Source: JAFKFH01 sp017307375
GTDB taxonomy: Bacteria > Pseudomonadota > Alphaproteobacteria > Ferrovibrionales > Ferrovibrionaceae
Reading direction: 5' to 3'
Assembly: GCA_965229335.1 (NCBI GenBank)
Contig: OZ245874.1
Location: forward strand, 3,348,001 to 3,412,000
DNA: 64,000 nucleotides
Shown: positions 16,801 through 24,233 of the stretch, in pieces
How positions within the stretch are numbered: the stretch's first letter is position 1
Layout of the letters: the number at the start of each line of letters is the position of its first letter
Program-made: the position numbers and the translations under genes
Notes under the pieces: generated by a model
The model's database searches: none
Told to the model about the DNA's origin: nothing
The model's input: only the letters and a program-made list of their open reading frames with translations

Positions 16801-17210
16801 TGCGCCGTAATCGTGTTCGTCGCCGTATCGATGACGGAGACACTGGGGCTGCCTTGACTGCCGACATAGACCCGGCTCGAGTCCGGCAGGGCCGCGAGTG
16901 CACGCGGGCGATCGATGCCGGTGACCGTTGCCACCACAGCCTGGTTCGCGGTGTCGACGACGGCGACGCGGTTGGCACCGTAGACGCCGAGATAAGCGAA
17001 ATTGCCGTTGGGGAGCACGGCGGAGCCGTGGATCGAGGTCCCGCCGATGTCGGGTTGGGCGACGATCTGGTTGGTTGCCGTATCGATGACGCTGACCGTC
17101 GTCGAGCTATCATTGAGGATATAGGCGTAGCTCGTCGCCTGTACTTCATTGGACGCCAATAGAAGGGCGGTTACGGCGACCGCTTTGTGCAGGCGGGTGA
17201 TCGAAGTCAT
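13857..17210 (-). CDS. Large exported YVTN beta-propeller / PD40-repeat protein (copy 2)
   Basis: A 1117-residue paralogue of the downstream gene with the same domain order: signal peptide (LLASNEVQA), YVTN repeats with VIDTATNQIVAQPDIGG as the first, a Cys-containing bacterial repeat near residues 345-405, a short PTPPAVPPAW hinge in place of the long proline run, an Ig-like segment, PD40 repeats, and a C-terminal GWWYNTDDPAGATGWF domain. The frame is open 31 codons further upstream, but the ATG at 17210 sits behind GATGAGG and begins the signal peptide, so it is preferred. Copy 1 starts about 85 bases downstream. No known catalytic motif; probably an extracellular binding or adhesion protein (inference). 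Confidence 0.85.
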   Translation of the reverse strand: MTSITRLHKAVAVTALLLASNEVQATSYAYILNDSSTTVSVIDTATNQIVAQPDIGGTSIHGSAVLPNGNFAYLGVYGANRVAVVDTANQAVVATVTGIDRPRALAALPDSSRVYVGSQGSPSVSVIDTATNTITAQIALAAGTTAVSFAASPDGSRVYFVQGTSELVRVIDTTTNTLTGQQVSGGTSPLGLAVSPDGSTLYVAANGNGLVRVIDTATMTLSRTITAGANPTGVAVSPDGATLFVGTASGSVLRVIDAATGTGIANITTGSQPVGVALNAAGTRAYVTNFGSNTVSIVDTGSNTVIATVNAPQPTGIGKFVTPELSLLTVGGNGARIVAGSGSGPQLACTGSCRRNFATTATVTLTATAVDPNTVFDSWGGDCSGRTASTTITMTAARNCIANIRSVPTPPAVPPAWFNPDVLPQHLVTMVGNDGQFRTASLAPGFKSPATLSITAASADGSPLPAGIGFDPTSLTFNGTVPMTGQPIQRGGDGANLIYPPSPQINSLPVMVTARDAVGNSYSLIQYLDLNMPRPPAAMAALSISRVNAGNALSTRPALSRDGGQIVFESAATNLVTTAAPSGTDILRYRALSGDLDRLSQSAFPAGGPTGGALGPAIDPAISDDGRYAAFAGSGQGLVLGLNTNGVRQIYRVGLKYPRIDRDPGTPVAELVSGTDAGIAGNGHSDGAALSADGRFVAFSSTATNLAGGFDGIRRIWRRDMTTGTLTLVSATETGQPMTSPSSDPAITADGRFVAFASGSRIHLKDLQTNAVWNVAEGRRPRLSANGEAIVFASAGSVVIARGGTMDIIGAGDQPSISGDARFVAWRTPAGQIQVADVMRGTSSLVSKTANGKAGNGLSGSPAISGDGRSIVFTTEATDLLDTGIAPGQVILAANPLINPAGTRYWQTTTDDRQSFAIERRGARAYVASLTYDATGKPTWIAGFCSFSDLTCTGSGFSIVFAGNGVDATLTTGQATMALRARPLAGTTLPAMPGLPEAGWWYNTDDPAGATGWFLATATPGENGIPEATRALLVGALYDGAGRAFWTAAQGTIDGSTSFSFGATLEMFAGGAPLGQAAIQAPSATPLGPVTISWTGPRTAVAAMPDGRRINLARWAF

Positions 17211-17584
17211 GTCAGCCTCATCCATGCCTGTTTTCTCAAAATCACGCGAATTTCCAACCCACGGTGGTGAGTATTTCGAAGAAATTCCGGTTTTTCGGTT
17301 CAAATTTTTCGTGGTCTGATTCGCTGCATCAGGCGGTATTTAGATAATCGTAGCGTATAGCCGAATAGTCGTCTGCTTTTTTTGGAAGAAATTGGATTTT
17401 CATTTTTGTTTTTATTCAGAAACAAGCTTGGTTATTTTAAAGAAACGATCGGGGCGACTGCGACGATGGATCGATCCGTATTGGACGGGGGCTCGACGGT
17501 TTCCGCAAACTTACGTTATGGATTTGGAAACCATATCTGCTTAGAATCTCTCCTGCCCGTGCGGGGACGGGGAGGGACTTGAGC
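17211..17584. promoter_or_regulatory. AT-rich divergent intergenic region
   Basis: This 374-base stretch separates the minus-strand beta-propeller pair from the plus-strand small exported gene. It is conspicuously AT-rich (runs such as TTTTTTT and ATTTTTGTTTTTATTC around 17377-17416) within a very GC-rich window. No gene was found. It probably holds divergent promoters and is the kind of sequence bound by xenogeneic or MucR-type regulators; that binding is inference. Confidence 0.5.
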
Positions 17585-17905
17585 ATGCTGAGGCTGAGTT
17601 TCTTTTTGCGTGAACTGCCACTGGCCGCGGCGATCTGCTGCACGGCGGTGCCGGCTGCCCTGTCGGCATCGGCCGCCTGGGCGGGCGATGCGGCCGGCAA
17701 GTCGTCCGGCGGCAACAGTGTCGGCAGCGGGGCCGGAAAGGACACCGGCCGCAATGTCGATGGCCAGGCGACGCGGCAGACGAAGTCGCTCTATACGTTC
17801 GAGCGCGGTCTTAACGGCGAGTTGATCGTGCGTGATGCCTCGGGCCGCCGGGTGGGCGTCGGCATGCGCGACGAAGTGTCGACCGTCCGCACCCAGGACC
17901 GATAA
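17585..17905 (+). CDS. Small exported protein of unknown function
   Basis: A 106-residue protein. The ATG at 17585 lies 8 bases after GGGGAGGG; a TTG two codons upstream is too close to that site. Residues 1-33 form a signal peptide (LPLAAAICCTAVPAALSASAAWA), followed by a Gly/Ser/Lys-rich low-complexity stretch and a C-terminal segment (TFERGLNGELIVRDASGRRVGVGMRDEV). No family is recognised. It faces the giant beta-propeller genes across the AT-rich spacer, so shared regulation is possible. Confidence 0.6.
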   Translation: MLRLSFFLRELPLAAAICCTAVPAALSASAAWAGDAAGKSSGGNSVGSGAGKDTGRNVDGQATRQTKSLYTFERGLNGELIVRDASGRRVGVGMRDEVSTVRTQDR

Positions 17906-17993
17906 GTCCGAGCTATCAATCTAATTACACCGATCAGTTGGACTTTGTGGTCTGGCGGCGCGATCTATCTGCGGTCACTGGAGTGCCGCAGAT

Positions 17994-19019
17994 ATGTCGC
18001 CGATCTCACTGTCCCTGTCGCCTTTCACCGTTCCAGAGCGGCTGCGCCGCCCGGTCCCCGGATTGTTGCTCGCCGCCGTGATCGGCGGCGCGGCCCTGTC
18101 CCTGCGGCAGTTGCCGTTGCTCGACCGGTTCAGCCCGCTGATCCTCGCGATCATCCTGGGCATGGCGCTCGGCGCGGCGATCGGGCGGCCGGCGCCGGCC
18201 GTACCCGGTCTGGCGCTGGCCCAGAAGAAGCTGCTGCGCATTGCCGTCGCCTTGCTCGGCTTGCAGATCACGCTCGGACAGATTGCCGCCCTCGGCCTCG
18301 GCGGATTCGCGGCGGTTGCGGCGACACTCGCCCTGACCCTCGCTTTCACCTTGTGGCTCGGTCGCCGGCTTGGTGTTCCGCGCGGGCTTGCCGTCCTGAT
18401 CGGTGCGGGGACGTCAATCTGCGGTGCATCGGCCGTCATGGCCAGCCGTGCGGTTGCTGGCGGCAACGAGGAGGATGCAGCCTATGCGGTCGGCTGCGTG
18501 ACCCTGTTCGGTACGCTCGCCATGCTGGCCCTGCCAAGCCTTGCCGCGGTGCTGGGGCTGTCGCCGGAACTGGGCGGGATGTGGGCGGGCGCGGCGATCC
18601 ACGAGGTCGCCCAGGCGGTTGCGGCGGCATTTCAGGGCGGCGAGGCGGCAGGCAGCGTCGGCACGGTCGCCAAGCTTACCCGCGTGCTGTTGCTGGTCCC
18701 GACGGTCCTCGTCCTCGGCTGGTTGGCGGCGCGTGCCCGCGGTGGCGAGAAGGCGGTCGAGCGCGCGCCGTTTCCATGGTTCCTGGTCGGCTTTCTCGCG
18801 CTGGTCGTGATCAACTCGGCCGACATGCTGCCGCCGATGATCAAGGGGGCGTTGATCCAGGCCAATGCGCTGCTGATGACGCTGGCGATGGCGGCGATCG
18901 GATTGTCGACGGATTTCGGGCGAATTCGCGCCGCCGGCCACAAGCCGCTCTTGCTTGGCTTTGCGGCCTGGGTCTTCATCTCGATCGTGAGCCTGGGGCT
19001 GATCCTGGCGCTCGCCTGA
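17994..19019 (+). CDS. YeiH/UPF0324-family membrane transporter (putative sulfate exporter family)
   Basis: A 341-residue inner-membrane protein with about ten hydrophobic spans. It matches the YeiH (UPF0324) pattern: LILAIILGMALG, LLRIAVALLGLQITLGQI, a conserved GTSICGASAVMA motif in the middle, then GAAIHEVAQAVAA and the terminal LLMTLAMAAIGLSTDF. Members are annotated as putative sulfate or sulfite/taurine-derived anion exporters with little biochemistry. A LysR gene follows after 19 bases, as the yeiE regulator accompanies yeiH in enterobacteria, which supports the assignment. Confidence 0.85.
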   Translation: MSPISLSLSPFTVPERLRRPVPGLLLAAVIGGAALSLRQLPLLDRFSPLILAIILGMALGAAIGRPAPAVPGLALAQKKLLRIAVALLGLQITLGQIAALGLGGFAAVAATLALTLAFTLWLGRRLGVPRGLAVLIGAGTSICGASAVMASRAVAGGNEEDAAYAVGCVTLFGTLAMLALPSLAAVLGLSPELGGMWAGAAIHEVAQAVAAAFQGGEAAGSVGTVAKLTRVLLLVPTVLVLGWLAARARGGEKAVERAPFPWFLVGFLALVVINSADMLPPMIKGALIQANALLMTLAMAAIGLSTDFGRIRAAGHKPLLLGFAAWVFISIVSLGLILALA

Positions 19020-19038
19020 GGGAGGCGCCCATCCGCCC

Positions 19039-19935
19039 ATGACGCTCGAGCAGTTGCGCATCTTCGTCGCGGTGGCCGAACGTGGCCACATGACCGCGGC
19101 GGCCAAGGCGCTCGGCCTGACCCAGCCTGGTGCGTCGTCGGCGATCGCGGCGCTCGAGGCGCAGTACGCGGTGAAGCTGTTCGACCGGGTCGGCCGCCGC
19201 ATCGTGCTGAGTGAAGCCGGCCGGCTGTTTCTCGACGAGGCCCGCGCGGTGCTGCGCCGCGCCGGCGCGGCCGAACAGGCGCTGGCCGATCTCGCCGGGC
19301 TGAAGCGCGGCCATGTGACCGTGCATGCCAGCCGAACCGTCGCCCACTACTGGCTGCCCGGCCGGCTGGTCCGCTTCCGCCGCGCCTATCCTGCCGTGAC
19401 GCTGACCCTGAAGGTCGGCAATACCCGGGCAGTTGCCGCGGCCGTCGGCGCGGGGCAGGCGGATCTGGGATTGGTCGAGGGCGCTTTCACCGAGGAGATG
19501 CTGGTGCCCCGTCGGGTGGCCGAGGATCGGCTGGCGCTGCTGGTCGCACCCGGCCATCGCTGGGCCGGGGGCGGGGAGCCGTCGCCCGACGCACTGGCGG
19601 CGGCGACCTGGGTGCTGCGCGAACCCGGTTCCGGTACCCGGGCCGCGCTGGAGACCGCGTTGTCGGAACGCGGGATCGATCCGGCCGGGCTGACGGTGCT
19701 GCTCGAACTCGCGGCCAACGAGGCGGTGCGTGCCGCCGTCGAGGAGGGGGCAGGGGCGACGCTGTTGTCGCGGCTGGTCGCCGAACAATCGCTGTCCCAT
19801 GGCCGGCTGATCGAGGTGCCGTTTGCCGTTGCGCCGCGGCCGTTCCTGCTGCTCCGCCATGCCGAGCGGCGGATGTCGCGGGCGGCCGAGGCGCTGATGG
19901 CGGTCTTGAGCGAGGCGGCCGACGACGCGTTATAA
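19039..19935 (+). CDS. LysR-family regulator (YeiE/CysB-like context)
   Basis: A 298-residue LysR regulator: N-terminal winged HTH (LEQLRIFVAVAERGHMTAAAKALGLTQPGASSAIAALE) and a full effector-binding domain (GHVTVHASRTVAHYWLPGRL, LREPGSGTRAAL). The latter motif resembles CysB/YeiE-group regulators. It lies 19 bases behind the YeiH-type transporter gene on the same strand and is likely its cognate regulator. The co-directional arrangement differs from the divergent yeiE/yeiH of E. coli. Confidence 0.88.
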   Translation: MTLEQLRIFVAVAERGHMTAAAKALGLTQPGASSAIAALEAQYAVKLFDRVGRRIVLSEAGRLFLDEARAVLRRAGAAEQALADLAGLKRGHVTVHASRTVAHYWLPGRLVRFRRAYPAVTLTLKVGNTRAVAAAVGAGQADLGLVEGAFTEEMLVPRRVAEDRLALLVAPGHRWAGGGEPSPDALAAATWVLREPGSGTRAALETALSERGIDPAGLTVLLELAANEAVRAAVEEGAGATLLSRLVAEQSLSHGRLIEVPFAVAPRPFLLLRHAERRMSRAAEALMAVLSEAADDAL

Positions 19936-19965
19936 TGCCGCAGCGGGCTGCGGAGGGTTCCGGCC

Positions 19966-20853
19966 ATGGATGCAGGCGATCTGAAGATTTTCGAGGCGGT
20001 GGCCCGGCTCGGCGCGATGAACCGGGCCGCGGCCGAGCTCAATACCGTCCAGTCGAATGTCACCGCCCGCATCCGCGCGCTGGAAGACGGGCTGGGCACG
20101 ACGCTGTTCGAACGGCACAGCCGCGGCGTTTCGCTGACCGCGGCGGGCCAGCGCCTGCTGCCCTACGCCCATCAGGTCCGTCAGTTGTTGAACGAGGCGC
20201 ATCGCGCCGTCGTCGACGATGGTGTGCCCAGAGGTCTTCTCACCATTGGCACTCTGGAGACGACGGCCGCGCTGCGCCTGTCGCCGCTGCTTGGCGGATT
20301 CGTCGAACGCTGGCCCGACGTCGATCTGGTCCTGCGGACGGGCACGACCGATGAAATGATCACTGCCGTACGCGAGCGGCGGGTCGAGGGCGCTTTCGTC
20401 TGCGGCCCGGTCGACGACGCCGAACTGGTGGCCGACGCCATATTCCGCGAGGAACTGGTGCTGGTCAGCGCCCGTCATCAGGCCAGGCTGGACGCGTTGC
20501 TCGCCCGCGACGGGCTTAAGCTGATCGTGCTCCGCGCCGGCTGCTCGTACCGCCAGCGGCTGGAGGCGTTCCTTGCCGCCCGCGGCGTCGGCGGCACGCG
20601 CCTCCTCGAGTTCGGGACGCTCGACGCGTTGCTGGCCTGCGTTGCCGCGGGTGTCGGGATCACCCTGATGCCGCGCAGCGTCGTCGGCCCGCTGTGGCGC
20701 GAGGGGCGCGTTGCAATTCACGACATGCCGCCGGGCGTCGGGTTGGTCGAGACCCTGTTCGTTCGCCGCGCCGACGGCTTCGTCTCGAGCGCGCTGTCGG
20801 CGTTCCTCGATGTCGTCCGCATGCCGCCGGACGCCGCCGACGCCGCCGATTGA
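19966..20853 (+). CDS. LysR-family transcriptional regulator
   Basis: A 295-residue LysR protein with HTH MDAGDLKIFEAVARLGAMNRAAAELNTVQSNVTARIRALE and an effector domain (GLLTIGTLETTAALRLSPLLGGFVERWPDVDLVLRTG). GGAGGG precedes the ATG. It belongs to a different LysR subgroup from the gene 30 bases upstream. Its last 136 bases overlap the convergent EAL gene, so its C-terminal end DAADAAD is encoded opposite the EAL tail. Target unknown. Confidence 0.85.
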   Translation: MDAGDLKIFEAVARLGAMNRAAAELNTVQSNVTARIRALEDGLGTTLFERHSRGVSLTAAGQRLLPYAHQVRQLLNEAHRAVVDDGVPRGLLTIGTLETTAALRLSPLLGGFVERWPDVDLVLRTGTTDEMITAVRERRVEGAFVCGPVDDAELVADAIFREELVLVSARHQARLDALLARDGLKLIVLRAGCSYRQRLEAFLAARGVGGTRLLEFGTLDALLACVAAGVGITLMPRSVVGPLWREGRVAIHDMPPGVGLVETLFVRRADGFVSSALSAFLDVVRMPPDAADAAD

Positions 20854-21815
20854 GCAATGATTCCCATTGCCGCCGCCGCCGACATCGGCCGTGCGATGTA
20901 ATAGCCCTGGAAACCGCGGCAGCCGAACGCGACAAGCTGGTCGAAGGTGGCTTGCGTCTCGATACCCTCGGCGACGATGTCGAGATCCAGCGTCTCCGCG
21001 AGGTCGATGATGGCTCGACACAGATTCCGGTGGCGCTCCGAGCGATCCATCTGGCGCACGAAGGACTGATCGATCTTCAGCACGTCGATCGGCATCGTCA
21101 CCAGATGGTTCAGCGATGAGTAGCCGGTGCCGAAGTCGTCGAGATAGAGGCGCGATCCGGCCCCGCGCAGCATGGCGAGGCGCTCGAGGATGTGCGGGTC
21201 GTCGTCGAAGAAGGCATCCTCGGTCACTTCGATGTTCAGGCCACGCCCGGCGATCGTTGTGATCAGCCAGTCGATATCGATGTCGCGGATGGCGCGGACC
21301 GAGAAATTTACCGTTATCGGCACCGATTGGCCGAGGGTCGCATCCTGGTCGGCCAGAACCCGGGCCAATACCGCACGGGTCAGCGGACCATCGAGGCCGG
21401 CCAGCGCGGCATCGGCGAGCAGGGCCGCCGGCGGGCCAATCCCGTCGGGGCCGCGCACCCGCATCAGCGCCTCGAAGCCTTTCAGCACGCCGGCGCGATC
21501 AACGATCGGCTGGTAGGCCATCGTGATGGCACCGCGGCCGATCGCCGAGAGGACGTGGCGCCGTGCCTGGCGCAGCCGCGCCGTCTCGGCGCGGCGACGA
21601 ACGAGGTCCAGCGTCGACCAGCCAAGCGTCAGCGCGACGACCAGCGAGACCGCAAAGATCGTCGATGCCTGCCGGGTCAGCGGTCTGCCGACGGCAGCCT
21701 CGAACACCAGGCGGTCGACCTCCATCACCATGACGGCACAGACGATCGCGGTCGCCAGCAGGACGACGCCGAAGGGCACATGGAAGCGATCGAGATGAGC
21801 CAGCAAACGTTTCAT
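20718..21815 (-). CDS. Membrane-anchored EAL-domain c-di-GMP phosphodiesterase
   Basis: A 365-residue protein with two N-terminal hydrophobic helices (about residues 15-33 and 50-66), then an EAL domain at about 90-330. Catalytic signatures are intact: FEALMR, NFSV, EVTEDAF, YLDDFGTGYSSL, KIDQSFV, EGIET and QGYYIARPM. It should therefore hydrolyse cyclic di-GMP to pGpG at the inner membrane. The last ~45 residues (Ser/Ala/Arg-rich, after AAAMG) lie outside the domain and are encoded antisense to the LysR gene. No GGDEF domain is present. Confidence 0.88.
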   Translation of the reverse strand: MKRLLAHLDRFHVPFGVVLLATAIVCAVMVMEVDRLVFEAAVGRPLTRQASTIFAVSLVVALTLGWSTLDLVRRRAETARLRQARRHVLSAIGRGAITMAYQPIVDRAGVLKGFEALMRVRGPDGIGPPAALLADAALAGLDGPLTRAVLARVLADQDATLGQSVPITVNFSVRAIRDIDIDWLITTIAGRGLNIEVTEDAFFDDDPHILERLAMLRGAGSRLYLDDFGTGYSSLNHLVTMPIDVLKIDQSFVRQMDRSERHRNLCRAIIDLAETLDLDIVAEGIETQATFDQLVAFGCRGFQGYYIARPMSAAAAMGIIAQSAASAASGGMRTTSRNADSALETKPSARRTNRVSTNPTPGGMS

Positions 21816-21967
21816 GACCGGGACTTTAGCGGTTTAGGTGGCGGCGCCTATCACATCAAGGTTTGGCATCTGCTATCTCCCTCAGCGAACTCACCTATCA
21901 GATGAAGTCGTTTCTCAACGGGTCGGCTGCGGCACTAGGCTGTGGCATCACAGTTTCCGAGGTCGTC

Positions 21968-23044
21968 ATGCCCCATGGTTCGCGATTGACCGATCGCCTT
22001 GGTATCAGCCACCCGATCATCCAGGCGCCGATGGCGGGTGGCGCATCGACGGTCGCGCTGGCGATCGCCGTGACCAATGCCGGTGCGCTCGGCTCGCTCG
22101 CCGCTCCCTATCTCGCGCCGACGCAGATCGCCGATGCCGCGGCAGCGATCCGCGCCGGTACCGGTGGCCCGTTCGGCATCAACCTTTTCACCCCCACGCC
22201 GGTGCCGGCAGCCGCCGATCCGACGGCCGCGATGTCGGCGCTGGCGCCGTTCCATGCCGAGCTCGGCCTGGCGCCGCCGACGGTGCCGGTCGCAGGCGGG
22301 ATTGATTTCGCCGCCCAGTTCGCCGCGGCGTTGGCGAGCCCGGCGACCGTCCTGTCATTCACGTTCGGGGTCCTGACGTCCGAGCAGGTCGCGGCGGTCC
22401 GGTCGCGGGGCATGATGCTCGTCGGTACCGCGACGACGGTTGCCGAGGCGGTGCAGTTGGACGCGCTCGGCGTCGATGCCGTGGTTGCACAGGGTGCCGA
22501 GGCCGGTGGCCATCGCGGCAGCTTTGCCGGGGATTTCGGGGCCTCGATGATCGGTACCCTGGCACTGGTGCCGCAGATGGTGGATGCCGTGGGCATCCCG
22601 GTGATCGCTTCGGGCGGCATCATGGACGGTCGCGGCATCGCCGCGGCGCTGGCCCTCGGGGCCCAGGCGGTGCAGATGGGCACGGCCTTTCTCACCGCCG
22701 ACGAGGCGGGCATCACCGAGGGCTACAAGCAACTCATCCTGTCGACGCCGGAGATCGCGACGCGCGTAACCCGCGCGTTTTCGGGCCGGCCGGCCCGGGG
22801 CATCGTCAACCGGGCGATGACGGCGATCGAGGGCGATGCGGGGGCGATCCTGCCCTTCCCGCTGCAAAATGCGCTGACCCGGCCGATGCGGAATGCGGCA
22901 ACGGCGCAGGACCGCCCGGAATTCCTCTCGCTGTGGGCCGGCCAGGCGCTGACGCTCGCCCGTCGTCAGCCGGCCGCGGCAATGGTTGCCCGGCTGGTCG
23001 AGGAAACCGATGCGGTGCTCGCCCGGCTCAGGCCTGGGTCTTGA
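21968..23044 (+). CDS. Nitronate monooxygenase (2-nitropropane dioxygenase family)
   Basis: A 358-residue FMN-dependent TIM-barrel enzyme that oxidises alkyl nitronates such as propionate-3-nitronate. The ATG at 21968 (after CGAGG) starts at the conserved domain boundary (LTDRLGISHPIIQAPMAGGAS); an earlier in-frame ATG adds 35 unlikely residues. Family landmarks are the QAPMAGG flavin loop, GAEAGGHRGSF with the catalytic His, and IASGGIMDGRGIAAALALGAQAVQMGTAF for phosphate binding. Its end overlaps the convergent hemB by 17 bases. Confidence 0.88.
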   Translation: MPHGSRLTDRLGISHPIIQAPMAGGASTVALAIAVTNAGALGSLAAPYLAPTQIADAAAAIRAGTGGPFGINLFTPTPVPAAADPTAAMSALAPFHAELGLAPPTVPVAGGIDFAAQFAAALASPATVLSFTFGVLTSEQVAAVRSRGMMLVGTATTVAEAVQLDALGVDAVVAQGAEAGGHRGSFAGDFGASMIGTLALVPQMVDAVGIPVIASGGIMDGRGIAAALALGAQAVQMGTAFLTADEAGITEGYKQLILSTPEIATRVTRAFSGRPARGIVNRAMTAIEGDAGAILPFPLQNALTRPMRNAATAQDRPEFLSLWAGQALTLARRQPAAAMVARLVEETDAVLARLRPGS

Positions 23045-24038
23045 GCTGCATCGCCGCCTCGACGGCAAAATAGGTCAGGACGCCGGCGCAGCCGGCGCGC
23101 TTGAACGCCATCAGGCTTTCCAGGATGACCTTCGACCCGTTCAGCCAGCCGCGGTCGATGGCGCCGCGCAGCATCGCGTATTCGCCCGAGACCTGATAGG
23201 CGAAGGTCGGGACCTTGAAGGTTTCCGACACGCGGCGGCAGACGTCGAGATAGGGCATGCCCGGCTTGATCATCACCATGTCCGCGCCCTCGGCGAGATC
23301 GAGGGCAACCTCGTGCAGCGCCTCGTCGGTATTGGCCGGGTCCATCTGGTAGGTCCGCTTGTCGCCCTGGCCGAGATTGCCGCCCGAGCCCACGGCATCG
23401 CGGAACGGGCCATAGAAGGCCGAGGCGAATTTGGCCGCGTAGGACATGATCTGGACGTTGACGTGACCGGCCTTTTCGAGCGCGGCGCGGATCGCGCCGA
23501 TCCGGCCGTCCATCATGTCGGAGGGGGCGATGACGTCGCAGCCGGCATCGGCCTGGGCCAGGGCCTGGGCGACCAGGGCCGCGACGGATTCGTCGTTGAC
23601 CACGTAGCCGTCGCGCAGGATGCCGTCCTGGCCGTGGGTCGTATAGGGGTCGAGCGCCACGTCGCACATCACGCCGACCTCGGGAACGGCCTGCTTCAGG
23701 CGGCGCACCGCGCGGTTGACGAGGTTGTCCGGATTCCAGGCCTCACGGCCATCCGGGGTCTTCAGCGCCGGATCGGTGGCGGGAAACAGCGCCAGTGCCG
23801 GGATACCGAGCTTGGCAGCGGTTTCCGCCGCCTCGACCAGCAGGTCGAGCGACAGACGTTCGACCCCGGGCATCGAGGGGACGGGAACCGAGCCCTGACC
23901 ATCGTGAATGAAGACGGGCCAGATGAAATCCGCCGGCGACAGCGTATTTTCGGCGACCATCCGGCGCGACCAGTCGGTGCGCCGGTTGCGGCGCGGCCGG
24001 GTGGCGGGATAAGCGGCGGAAACGGGCTGGCCGGTCAT
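23028..24038 (-). CDS. hemB: Porphobilinogen synthase (delta-aminolevulinate dehydratase)
   Basis: A 336-residue enzyme condensing two 5-aminolevulinate molecules in haem and cobalamin synthesis. The ATG at 24038 follows GAGG at good spacing and gives the usual N-terminus (RRNRRTDWSRRMVAENTLSPADFIWPVFI). Both Schiff-base lysines are visible (SYAAKFASAFYGPFRDA; MIKPGMPYLDV). The metal region reads DVALDPYTTHGQDG, with Asp/Ala rather than the Cys triad of zinc enzymes, so this is the Mg-type alphaproteobacterial form. It is divergent from the acyl-CoA dehydrogenase operon. Confidence 0.95.
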   Translation of the reverse strand: MTGQPVSAAYPATRPRRNRRTDWSRRMVAENTLSPADFIWPVFIHDGQGSVPVPSMPGVERLSLDLLVEAAETAAKLGIPALALFPATDPALKTPDGREAWNPDNLVNRAVRRLKQAVPEVGVMCDVALDPYTTHGQDGILRDGYVVNDESVAALVAQALAQADAGCDVIAPSDMMDGRIGAIRAALEKAGHVNVQIMSYAAKFASAFYGPFRDAVGSGGNLGQGDKRTYQMDPANTDEALHEVALDLAEGADMVMIKPGMPYLDVCRRVSETFKVPTFAYQVSGEYAMLRGAIDRGWLNGSKVILESLMAFKRAGCAGVLTYFAVEAAMQLKTQA

Positions 24039-24233
24039 CGAGGAACCTCGCAACATTGCTGGCGGCCGCACAAGACACCGCGGGCCGGATGAACGCAAGT
24101 ATCACTTTGTCGCTGGTCGATAGAGAAATTCAATGCGACGGATTGATCTGGCGAGCTTCCGTCTATGCGCGGCTCGTTGCTAGTGTGTGTCCCGGATCGA
24201 GGCCCCGAACGATGGGCCGGGAGGAAAAGAACC

